Position numbers and translations under genes: made by a program | NCBI GenBank assembly: GCA_016721925.1 | Contig: JADKHE010000006.1 | Coordinates: forward strand, 141,501-205,500 | Length of the DNA stretch: 64,000 nucleotides | Direction of reading: 5' to 3' | From: Candidatus Skiveiella danica | Lineage (GTDB): Bacteria > Pseudomonadota > Gammaproteobacteria > Burkholderiales > Burkholderiaceae_C | Shown here: positions 10,450 to 17,921 of the stretch, in pieces | Position numbering within the stretch: the first letter of the stretch is position 1 | Layout: every line of letters starts with the position of its first letter | The notes under the pieces: generated by a model | The model's database searches: none | Seen by the model: only the letters and a program-made list of their open reading frames with translations | What the model was told of the DNA's origin: nothing

Positions 10450-12186
10450 TCAGCGGGTGGCTGGCAGCGCTGACTGGGGCGGACTGTTGCGTCCCGCGGG
10501 CTGGGACTTGAGAACGCTGGCGAGCACTTCGTCACGGGGGCCCTGAGCCTGTATGCGCCCGTCGGCCAGCAGCACAATGCGGTCGGCGACGCCCAGTGCG
10601 TTCGGTCGGTGGGTGATCAGGACGATGGTCTTGCCCTTGGCCTTGAGTTCGCGGATGGCCTGCATCAGGGCCTGCTCGCCCGCGTCGTCCAGGTTCGCAT
10701 TGGGTTCGTCCAGCACGATCAGGCATGGCTCGCCGTAGACGGCCCGTGCCAGCGCGCTCCGCTGACGCTGGCCACCCGACAGCAGATGGCCGGCTTCGCC
10801 AATGGGCGTGTCATAGCCCTTGGGAAAGCGCAGGATCATCTCGTGCAGGCCTGTGCACTGGGCGGCCGCGATCACGCGTTCGGCGTCAACATCACCAAAC
10901 CGAGCGATGTTCTCGGCCAGCGTGCCGTCGAACAGTTCGATGTCCTGAGGAAGGTACCCGAGGTAGGGGCCGAGCTCGGTGCGGTCCCAACTGTTCATCG
11001 GCAGGGCGTCAAGCAGGACTTCGCCCTGCACGGACGGCCAGATCCCGACCAGCACACGGGCCAGCGTGGATTTTCCGGACCCCGATGGACCGAGAATGGC
11101 TGTGACGGTGCCCGGTTCGAAGCGGGCACTGATGCCCTTGAGGATCGGTGCGATCCGACCCTCGGCCGTCGCGACCACCTCTCGGATGGCGACGCTTCCG
11201 GTCGGCGCCACGCGTCGCAGTGCAGGGTCGCGCTCGGGGTACTCCTCGATCAGTCTTTCCAGCCGCAGGAAAGCGGCCTTGACGCTGGCAACGGTTCGCC
11301 AGGTGGAGACAATCTGGTCAATCGGACCCAGCGCCCGTCCCATCAGCACGTTGCTGGCAATCATGGCGCCGACGGTCATCTGCCCGTCGATCACCAGCAA
11401 CGCACCGGCCCCCAGCACCAGCGACTGCTGGCTGTACCGGATGAACTTGCTCCACGCGACGATCCGGTGGCTCAAGGCTTGGGCATTGTCGTTCTGTTCC
11501 ATGTAAGTCGCGTGCTTCTTCTCCCATTGCCGGCGCAGGTTGTGGGTCATGCCCATGGATTCCACGACTTCCAGGTTCTGGAGCTTGCCCTGAAAATAGG
11601 CTTGTGCATCGCCAAAGGCCTTGCCTGCTGCTTCCGAGGGTTCCAGGGTATGCCGATGACCAAACCACCCGATGAACCCTTGGACCAGTGCGAACAGGAT
11701 GGCAAGAGCGCCAAGCCAGGGACTCAGGAGAAACAGCACGCCGATATAGATGGGGGTCCATGGCGCATCGAAAAACGCAAAGACACCTTGCCCGGTCAGG
11801 AACTGCCGCACCTGAATCAGGTCGGAGAACGCGCGGGATGGGTGGGCGCTGGTCTGGTTCAGGTAGGCTTCGAAACTCGCGTTGAAAACACGTGTGCTGA
11901 GCTCCTGGTCGATGGCGACACCGACGCGGACCAGCAGTCTGGACCGGAACCATTCGGCCGTCCCCATGACGCCAAGCAGGAACAGGCAGATCAGCGAAAC
12001 GGCGATCAAGGTGAGGTCGCTTCCGCTGAGCATGACCCGGTCATAGACCTGCAGCATGTAGAGCGTGGGCGTCAACATCAGCAGGTTGGCGACCATGCTG
12101 AACAATCCGACGACGAAGAACTCGCGCCGGAATGCCCAGAGGGCGCGCGTCAGGTCGCTGCGCTCGAAAAAGGGAGGTGTGTGCAT
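10450..12186 (-). CDS. Type I secretion ABC permease/ATPase, second of a tandem pair (PrtD type)
   Basis: A 578-residue half transporter with an N-terminal membrane domain (hydrophobic helices about residues 25-70 and 130-175, then 250-290) and a C-terminal ATPase. Walker A GPSGSGKST is near residue 362, the signature LSGGQRQR near 467 and Walker B LIVLDEPNANLDD just after. It has no N-terminal C39 or C39-like peptidase domain, which fits PrtD/RsaD-type exporters of RTX and S-layer proteins. It starts 27 bases after the first ABC gene ends. Two non-identical ABC genes in one type I operon suggest a heterodimer or a division of substrates. Confidence 0.93.
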   Translation of the reverse strand: MHTPPFFERSDLTRALWAFRREFFVVGLFSMVANLLMLTPTLYMLQVYDRVMLSGSDLTLIAVSLICLFLLGVMGTAEWFRSRLLVRVGVAIDQELSTRVFNASFEAYLNQTSAHPSRAFSDLIQVRQFLTGQGVFAFFDAPWTPIYIGVLFLLSPWLGALAILFALVQGFIGWFGHRHTLEPSEAAGKAFGDAQAYFQGKLQNLEVVESMGMTHNLRRQWEKKHATYMEQNDNAQALSHRIVAWSKFIRYSQQSLVLGAGALLVIDGQMTVGAMIASNVLMGRALGPIDQIVSTWRTVASVKAAFLRLERLIEEYPERDPALRRVAPTGSVAIREVVATAEGRIAPILKGISARFEPGTVTAILGPSGSGKSTLARVLVGIWPSVQGEVLLDALPMNSWDRTELGPYLGYLPQDIELFDGTLAENIARFGDVDAERVIAAAQCTGLHEMILRFPKGYDTPIGEAGHLLSGGQRQRSALARAVYGEPCLIVLDEPNANLDDAGEQALMQAIRELKAKGKTIVLITHRPNALGVADRIVLLADGRIQAQGPRDEVLASVLKSQPAGRNSPPQSALPATR

Positions 12187-12213
12187 GGCGTGGCGTTGGA
12201 AGGGTAGGGGGCT

Positions 12214-13926
12214 TCAGGTCGTGGCGGCGGTTCGCTGCTGCGCCTTCGAAAGGTCCGCCAACACGTCGTCTCGTGGACCGAACGCCTGAGTTTGTCCGTC
12301 TCGCAGTACCAGCATCTTGTCCGCCACGGCGAGGATGCTGGTGCGGTGGGTCATGACCACAAAGGTCGTGCCATTGGCTTTCATCTGGCGGATCGTGTCA
12401 GCAAGGGCGGTATCGCCTTGGTCGTCCAGGCTGGCATTCGGCTCATCCAGCACCACGTACACCGGGTCTCCGTAGATGGCTCTAGCCAGTCCGATGCGCT
12501 GGCGCTGTCCGCCTGACAAAATGGCACCATCACGTCCGACGGAACTGTTGTAGCCATCAGGGAGTTCGGTAATCAATTCGTGAAGCCCCACCGCACGCGC
12601 GGCACCCTCGACGAGCCGCATGTTGATGTCGCCAAATCGGGCGATGTTCTCGGCGATCGTGCCCTCGAAAAGCTGCACGCCTTGCGGCAGGTAGCCGATG
12701 TGGGGCCCCAGCTCGGCCTTGTTCCAGCTGAAGATGTCTACACCGTCGAGCCGCACCTTCCCGGCCAACGCCGGCCAGAGGCCAGTCAGCAGACGCGCGA
12801 GCGTTGTCTTTCCGCAAGCCGACGGACCGACCACCGCCAGTACTTCGCCGGGGTTGATCCGGAAGGCAACGCCCCGCAGGATTTGATTGTTGCTGTTGGG
12901 CGGGCCTGCAACCAGGTTTTCCACGCTCAACATGCCCTTCGGGGGCGGTAGTGGCATGCCCGGGGGACTGGCCGGAATCTTGGTCAGAAGTTCATCCAGT
13001 CGTTTCCAGGCGGTCTGGGCGTTTACCACCAATTGCCATTGGCCCACGATCTGCACAAGCGGTGCCAGAACGCGTCCGCCGAGGATCGAAGCAACGATCA
13101 TCATGCCGGCGCCACCGGACAATTCTCCATGCAGCAGCACAAAGCAACCGAGACCGAGGAGTGCGGAGCTCACGACGAGTTGCCAGAATTTCGAGACAGC
13201 GCCGAATCCCCCCGCAAGATCCGATGCCCGGGCCTGGAGTGACATGACGGCGCGTTGACGTTGCATCCAGTGACCATGGATGTTCTTGAGCATGCCCATG
13301 GACTCGATCACCTGGGCGTTTCGAAGCGCGCCATCTGCGTATTGCTGCGCCGAGACCGCGGCCATGTTGGCAGTGGTCAGTGGGGGACGGGTCTTTTTCT
13401 CATTGAGCCAGGCAATGGCGGTTTGCACCAAGGCTCCAACGACCGCAGCCCAACCGAGCCACGCGTTCATCGCGAACACCATGACGATGAACAACAGTGC
13501 CACCGGGAGCTCCATCATGGCCAGTAGCGGCGGGGATGAGAGGAACTCCCGAAGCGTCCGAAGATCATTCATGGTCTGTGGCGTGCCGCCGGGAATCTTT
13601 CGCAGGCCGGCCTGAAAACTCAGATTGAAGAGACGCTCGCGCAGTGATTCGTCCAGCATCTGGCCGGCCTGGTGCATGACGGTGGTGCGCGCCCAGTCCA
13701 GAATTTCCATGACGATGAAGGCGCCAATGACCAAGGCAGTGAGCATGGCCAGGGTGGTGTGACTCTGGCTGTTGACGACGCGGTCATATACCTCAAGCAT
13801 GTAAATACTGGGCATCAGGATCAACAACGATGTGATCAGGCTGAAGAGTGTGGCGCGCACGAAAAGGGGGCGAAGCCGTTCACAGGCCTCGCGCAATTCC
13901 GATACGTGAGTCGATTGGGGATTCAT
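12214..13926 (-). CDS. Type I secretion ABC permease/ATPase, first of a tandem pair (PrtD type)
   Basis: A 570-residue half transporter, paralogous to its downstream neighbour. Membrane helices are about residues 22-75 and 135-175. Walker A reads GPSACGKTT (near 365), the signature LSGGQRQRIG (near 469), and Walker B VVLDEPNASLDD. It has no peptidase domain. The start at 13926 overlaps the stop of the TnpB-like gene by four bases (13923-13926), so expression of this exporter is tied to that gene. The family exports glycine-rich RTX proteins with uncleaved C-terminal signals. Confidence 0.93.
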   Translation of the reverse strand: MNPQSTHVSELREACERLRPLFVRATLFSLITSLLILMPSIYMLEVYDRVVNSQSHTTLAMLTALVIGAFIVMEILDWARTTVMHQAGQMLDESLRERLFNLSFQAGLRKIPGGTPQTMNDLRTLREFLSSPPLLAMMELPVALLFIVMVFAMNAWLGWAAVVGALVQTAIAWLNEKKTRPPLTTANMAAVSAQQYADGALRNAQVIESMGMLKNIHGHWMQRQRAVMSLQARASDLAGGFGAVSKFWQLVVSSALLGLGCFVLLHGELSGGAGMMIVASILGGRVLAPLVQIVGQWQLVVNAQTAWKRLDELLTKIPASPPGMPLPPPKGMLSVENLVAGPPNSNNQILRGVAFRINPGEVLAVVGPSACGKTTLARLLTGLWPALAGKVRLDGVDIFSWNKAELGPHIGYLPQGVQLFEGTIAENIARFGDINMRLVEGAARAVGLHELITELPDGYNSSVGRDGAILSGGQRQRIGLARAIYGDPVYVVLDEPNASLDDQGDTALADTIRQMKANGTTFVVMTHRTSILAVADKMLVLRDGQTQAFGPRDDVLADLSKAQQRTAATT

Positions 13927-14537
13927 GCGGCTTCCTCGATCTGGACATATTTCGGCAGCGGGAGACGTGCCGGGCGTGCTGAATCGGACACCGAAGTTGC
14001 CGATTCTTCCTTGTCATCGGAGAACCAGAAAGCCAGTTGGTACAGGCCGTCCCGGCGCCGAGACAACACGATTTCGCGCAGCTTTTGGTTTTCAAACCGG
14101 TCCCGGTCGCGGGGATGCACGCAGAGGTTGAAGTGCATTCGTCCGCCCAGTGCGTACAGCGACAATTGCCCTTCCTTGATGCTCAGGGTGTGACGGTCAA
14201 AGTAGACGGGGGAATTGGCGGTGAACCGTAGCAGCGGCAGCGCGCGCTCACCGAGCAGCGCGACGTTGAAGGGGCTCGCGGGATGCTGAAATACCAGCCG
14301 GCTGGTGCGCGATACCGAATAGATCACGTTGCAAATCATCTGAGAGCCCATGTCCGGATACTTCTGGCGCAATTCCTTGTAGGCCAGGTGATGCAAGGCG
14401 ACGCGGTTCCAGACCCGGGACTTCTGCACCAAAGGGGAAAGGTGGTTGCAGGCCTCTGCAAACGCCGCCTGCAAGGCCTGCAAACGGGCGCTTTGTTCCG
14501 GCGAAGCGTGTAGAGGGATTCGCAGCATCTTGTTCAT
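13923..14537 (-). CDS. TnpB/OrfB N-terminal-like protein without RuvC nuclease domain, first gene of the secretion operon
   Basis: About 204 residues from the ATG at 14537. An upstream in-frame start at 14666 exists but adds residues unlike the family. The order of motifs matches the N-terminal half of IS605-family TnpB/OrfB: a leading beta strand and SPEQ (residues 5-15), AFAEACNHLS (25-34), HHLAYKELRQKYP (49-61), GSQMICNVIYSVS (64-76), a basic and beta-rich segment to about 130, and VLSRRRDGLYQLAFWFS (157-173). A TnpB would then enter RuvC-I (GIDLG...); here the protein ends after a 30-residue tail, so no nuclease is possible. It overlaps the first ABC gene by four bases. A nucleic-acid-binding regulatory role is inferred from this architecture and position. 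Confidence 0.72.
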   Translation of the reverse strand: MNKMLRIPLHASPEQSARLQALQAAFAEACNHLSPLVQKSRVWNRVALHHLAYKELRQKYPDMGSQMICNVIYSVSRTSRLVFQHPASPFNVALLGERALPLLRFTANSPVYFDRHTLSIKEGQLSLYALGGRMHFNLCVHPRDRDRFENQKLREIVLSRRRDGLYQLAFWFSDDKEESATSVSDSARPARLPLPKYVQIEEAA

Positions 14538-14570
14538 ATAGGAACGAGATTCTACCAGAAGTCCTATATG
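14535..14570. promoter_or_regulatory. Perfect 9-bp inverted repeat bracketing a candidate -10 box of the TnpB-like gene
   Basis: CATATAGGA (14535-14543) and TCCTATATG (14562-14570) are exact reverse complements separated by 18 bases. On the minus strand a TAGAAT -10 candidate (14549-14554) lies within the spacer, 12 bases before the ATG at 14537, which itself is part of the left arm. The arrangement suits an operator, or a start-codon-blocking hairpin. The -35 is not obvious. Confidence 0.55.
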
Positions 14571-14682
14571 CTCTTTTTGCGACGCCCTTGTGGCATCTTT
14601 TCGGAGCTGCTGGTCATGAAAGAGTGCTCCTGTCGGGCGTACCATTGGCGGGATCAGGTCTTGCATTGTCAGGAGGTGTCAC

Positions 14683-15978
14683 TTGGAGTTGTTGTTCATT
14701 CATCAGAATTTTCCAGCGCAGTTCACCCATTTGGCCCCGGCGCTTGCCGCGAAGGGCCACCGGGTGACGGCTTTGTCCATGCGGCAGGGGGCGCCGGATG
14801 TGTGGCAGGGCGTGCACATCGTGAAGTACACGCTGCCACGCGGCAACACGCCAGGCATTCATCCGTGGGTCGGGGATTTTGAAAGCAAGGTGATTCGGGC
14901 GGAGGCTGTTTTCCGCGCCGCTCTGGAACTGAAAGCCGCGGGCTACAGGCCGGATGTGATCGTTGCCCATCCCGGCTGGGGTGAAAGCCTTTTTGTCAAA
15001 GATGTCTGGCCAGATGCCCGGCTCGGCCTGTATTGCGAATTTTTCTATCGCGCGCATGGAGCCGATGTGGGGTTCGACCCTGAGTTCTCGGTGCCTGATT
15101 CAGCGATGAACTGCAGGATTCTGGTCAAGAATGCCCACCTGATGCTGCAGTTCGATGCCGCCGACGGTGCCTTGTCGCCCACTCGTTGGCAGGCTGACGG
15201 TTACCCCGAACCGTTTCGCAGTCGGATCCAGGTTGTACACGATGGCGTTGATACCCAGGTTGTGGCGCCCAGGCCGGGCATTCGCGTGAACTTCCCAGGC
15301 TTGGGGGGGCTGGCGCTGTCCCGACAGGACGAGGTCATTACCTTTGTCAATCGCAATTTGGAGCCGGGTCGCGGGTACCACGTGCTGATGCGTGCGTTGC
15401 CCGCCTTGCTGCGTCGTCGCCCGAAGGCACATGTGCTGATTGTCGGAGGCGACGGTTCAAGTTACGGCCCTGCGCCTGCGGATGGATCGACCTGGAAGAA
15501 TAAGTTTGCCGATGAGGCCCGTGCTCACATGAGCGGCGACGAATGGGGTCGCGTGCATTTCTTGGGTCACGTGCCGCATGCGCATTTTGTGGGAATCTTG
15601 CAACTCTCCAGTGTTCACATTTACCTGACCTACCCTTTTGTGCTGGGTTGGAGCTTGATCGAGGCGATGAGCGCGGGCTGCGCGATCGTGGCAAGCGCGA
15701 CACCGCCTGTGCAGGAGGTTGTCGAGCAGAATGTGACGGGCCGTCTGGTGCCGTTTTTCGATCAGGTGGCGCTCGTCGAAAATGTGTGCGACCTGCTGGA
15801 TAGTCCGAGCGAGCGCGTGAGGCTGGGTGCCAACGCCCGAGCCAAGGCGATTGCCGAGTATGACTTGATGACGGCCTGCTTGCCCCGGCAGATGCATTGG
15901 GTCGAGTCGTTGGTGCTGCGCCGATCCGGGGCGGCGCCGACAGTTGCGGCACAATCGCCCGAGCTGTCTGAACCATAA
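14683..15978 (+). CDS. Family 4 glycosyltransferase
   Basis: A 431-residue GT-B enzyme starting with TTG at 14683; the start is fixed by a strong AGGAGGTG site five bases upstream. The N-terminal half (FIHQNFPAQFTHLAPALAAKGHRV) matches the Glyco_trans_4_3 family, and the C-terminal half carries the nucleotide-sugar region VLGWSLIEAMSAGCAIVA. It is divergent from the TnpB-like/secretion operon across a 145-base region. Glycosylation of the exported surface protein is a reasonable guess from context, but the acceptor and sugar are unknown. Its stop is 14 bases from argB. Confidence 0.87.
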   Translation: MELLFIHQNFPAQFTHLAPALAAKGHRVTALSMRQGAPDVWQGVHIVKYTLPRGNTPGIHPWVGDFESKVIRAEAVFRAALELKAAGYRPDVIVAHPGWGESLFVKDVWPDARLGLYCEFFYRAHGADVGFDPEFSVPDSAMNCRILVKNAHLMLQFDAADGALSPTRWQADGYPEPFRSRIQVVHDGVDTQVVAPRPGIRVNFPGLGGLALSRQDEVITFVNRNLEPGRGYHVLMRALPALLRRRPKAHVLIVGGDGSSYGPAPADGSTWKNKFADEARAHMSGDEWGRVHFLGHVPHAHFVGILQLSSVHIYLTYPFVLGWSLIEAMSAGCAIVASATPPVQEVVEQNVTGRLVPFFDQVALVENVCDLLDSPSERVRLGANARAKAIAEYDLMTACLPRQMHWVESLVLRRSGAAPTVAAQSPELSEP

Positions 15979-15992
15979 ACCGAGGCATTTCC

Positions 15993-16886
15993 ATGAACGA
16001 TGCTGTTGCTTCTGTTTCCCCCCGTGACAAGGCTGAAATACTGGCCCAGGCGCTGCCCTACATTCGCCGCTTCCATGGCAAGACGCTGGTGATCAAGTAT
16101 GGCGGCAACGCCATGACCGATCCTGCGTTGCAGGCGGCGTTCGCGCAGGATGTGGTGCTGCTCAAGCTGGTGGGCATGAACCCGGTGGTGGTGCACGGTG
16201 GCGGGCCGCAGATCGAGAGCGCGCTGAACCGCCTGGGCAAGAAGGGCGAGTTTATCCAAGGCATGCGGGTCACTGACGCCGAGACCATGGAGGTGGTGGA
16301 GTGGGTGCTGGCCGGCGAGGTGCAGCAGGACATTGTGGGCCTGATCAACCAGGCCGGCGGCAAGGCGGTCGGTCTCACCGGTCGCGACGGCGGCCTGATG
16401 CGCGCGAAGAAGCTGCGCTTGCTTGACCCGAAAGACCCGAGCAAGGAGCACGACGTGGGCCAGGTGGGTGACATCGAGTCGATTGACCCGTCGGTGGTGC
16501 GGGCGCTACAGGATGACCAGTTCATCCCGGTGGTGAGTCCGATCGGTTTTGGTGCGGCCAACGAGAGCTACAACATCAATGCCGACGTGGTGGCCGCCAA
16601 GTTGGCCACGGTGTTGCAGGCTGAAAAGCTGCTCATGCTGACCAACATCCCCGGTGTGTTGGACAAGCAGGGCCAGCTGCTGACTGAGCTGACGATGCGC
16701 CGCATCGACGAGTTGGTGGCCGACGGCACGATCAGCGGCGGCATGATTCCCAAGATCGCCGGCGCGCTGGACGCCGCTCGCAGCGGGGTACATGCGGTGC
16801 ACATCATCGACGGCCGCGTGCCGCATGCGATGCTGCTGGAGATCCTGACCGACCAGGCCTACGGCACGATGATCCGAAGTCATTGA
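15993..16886 (+). CDS. argB: Acetylglutamate kinase
   Basis: A 297-residue kinase phosphorylating N-acetylglutamate, the second step of arginine synthesis, in the cytoplasm. Recognised by KYGGNAM near residue 30, the substrate loop VVHGGGPQI, the VGDIESIDPSVV region, ESYNINAD and the nucleotide-binding end LTNIPGVLD. It has about 25 residues before the kinase core, usual in betaproteobacteria. The start ATG at 15993 follows a short purine-rich stretch. It is followed by slmA, an arrangement common in Burkholderiales, and is unrelated in function to the secretion genes around it. Confidence 0.97.
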   Translation: MNDAVASVSPRDKAEILAQALPYIRRFHGKTLVIKYGGNAMTDPALQAAFAQDVVLLKLVGMNPVVVHGGGPQIESALNRLGKKGEFIQGMRVTDAETMEVVEWVLAGEVQQDIVGLINQAGGKAVGLTGRDGGLMRAKKLRLLDPKDPSKEHDVGQVGDIESIDPSVVRALQDDQFIPVVSPIGFGAANESYNINADVVAAKLATVLQAEKLLMLTNIPGVLDKQGQLLTELTMRRIDELVADGTISGGMIPKIAGALDAARSGVHAVHIIDGRVPHAMLLEILTDQAYGTMIRSH

Positions 16887-16994
16887 GCGACGGGCAGGTG
16901 AGCGCGCCTCAATCGGGTGCGCGGCAGGTACCTGTCTTAGCACAAACCCTAAGGGGGACTGTGCGAGAATCTTTCCCTCCCTGTGCCAGACACC

Positions 16995-17639
16995 ATGTCC
17001 GACTTCGAGTCCCGTTCCGTTGCCGTACCCGCCGACCCCGATGCTGCAGTTCCGGCGCGCAAACGACCCAAGCCGGGCGAGCGGCGCGTGCAGATTCTGC
17101 AGGCGCTGGCAAGCATGCTGGAGCAACCCGGGGGCGAGCGCATCACCACCGCTGCACTGGCCGCACGTCTTGGGGTGAGCGAGGCGGCGCTGTATCGGCA
17201 TTTTGCGAGCAAGGCGCAAATGTTCGAGGGACTGATCGAGTTCATCGAGCAGGCGGTGTTCGCGCTGGTCAATAAGATTACCACAGCGAGTCCTGAAGAC
17301 GGTCGGCAAAAGGTCGCGCGCATCGTGGCCATGCTGCTTCAGTTTGGCGAGAAGAATCCCGGAATGGCGCGGGTGATGGTGGGCGACGCCCTCGTATATG
17401 AAAATGAACGGCTGCAACAGCGCATGAACTTGTTCTTTGACAAAGTCGAGGCGACACTGCGCCAGACGCTTCGCGAAATGGCGGCCACCAGCGGGTCGAT
17501 CTCGCCCACCGCGGATGCGCAGGTCCTGGCGTCGGTGCTGACGGCGTTTGCGGTGGGCCGGCTGCAGCGTTTCGCACGCTCGGGATTCAAGCGGTTGCCT
17601 TCGGAGTATTTGGACGCTGCCCTGACCAGGATGGTGTGA
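16995..17639 (+). CDS. slmA: Nucleoid occlusion factor SlmA (TetR fold)
   Basis: A DNA-binding division regulator that blocks FtsZ assembly over the nucleoid. The N-terminal helix-turn-helix (ITTAALAARLGVSEAALYRHF, about residues 50-70) and the characteristic SlmA stretches FIEQAVFALVNKI, GMARVMVGDALVYENERLQQR and FAVGRLQRFARSGFKRLP are all present. ATG 16995 gives 214 residues; a GTG at 16983 would add four. It follows argB by about 100 bases. Confidence 0.9.
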   Translation: MSDFESRSVAVPADPDAAVPARKRPKPGERRVQILQALASMLEQPGGERITTAALAARLGVSEAALYRHFASKAQMFEGLIEFIEQAVFALVNKITTASPEDGRQKVARIVAMLLQFGEKNPGMARVMVGDALVYENERLQQRMNLFFDKVEATLRQTLREMAATSGSISPTADAQVLASVLTAFAVGRLQRFARSGFKRLPSEYLDAALTRMV

Positions 17640-17921
17640 AATATGTCGGACTTGGGCGTTGTGCCTTTGGCGCCTGTCGGGGGAGCGGTGCATCCCTATG
17701 AAGACGGTGTCGTATCTCGCCAGTCGAATACCGTGAGAAACGATTCCCAAACCTCTGCTTCTGACTGGACCAGGAATTCGAGGGAGCTTCAGTGGACTGG
17801 GGTGAGCGCATACGGGCATGTTCGGGGCGGTTGCGCGCCATGGTCTGAGCTCCAATGGCTGGCGTTACAGGCAGCGTGATTGGTTGGGCCATGTTCGGCC
17901 AGGCGTCGGTACCGCAGTCGG
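17640..17921. other. Intergenic stretch with no recognised gene
   Basis: About 280 bases between the stops of slmA and the convergent DUF4347 gene. Short open frames on both strands (for example 17643-17879 plus) have no family resemblance. No clear terminator hairpin with a T tract was found. Confidence 0.5.

Noticed and set aside
13923..14666. An active IS605 transposon
   Set aside because: No RuvC domain, no tnpA, and no end hairpins apart from the single inverted repeat; the gene is in an operon with secretion genes.
17643..17879. Small open frame after slmA
   Set aside because: No ribosome site, no family resemblance and atypical composition.
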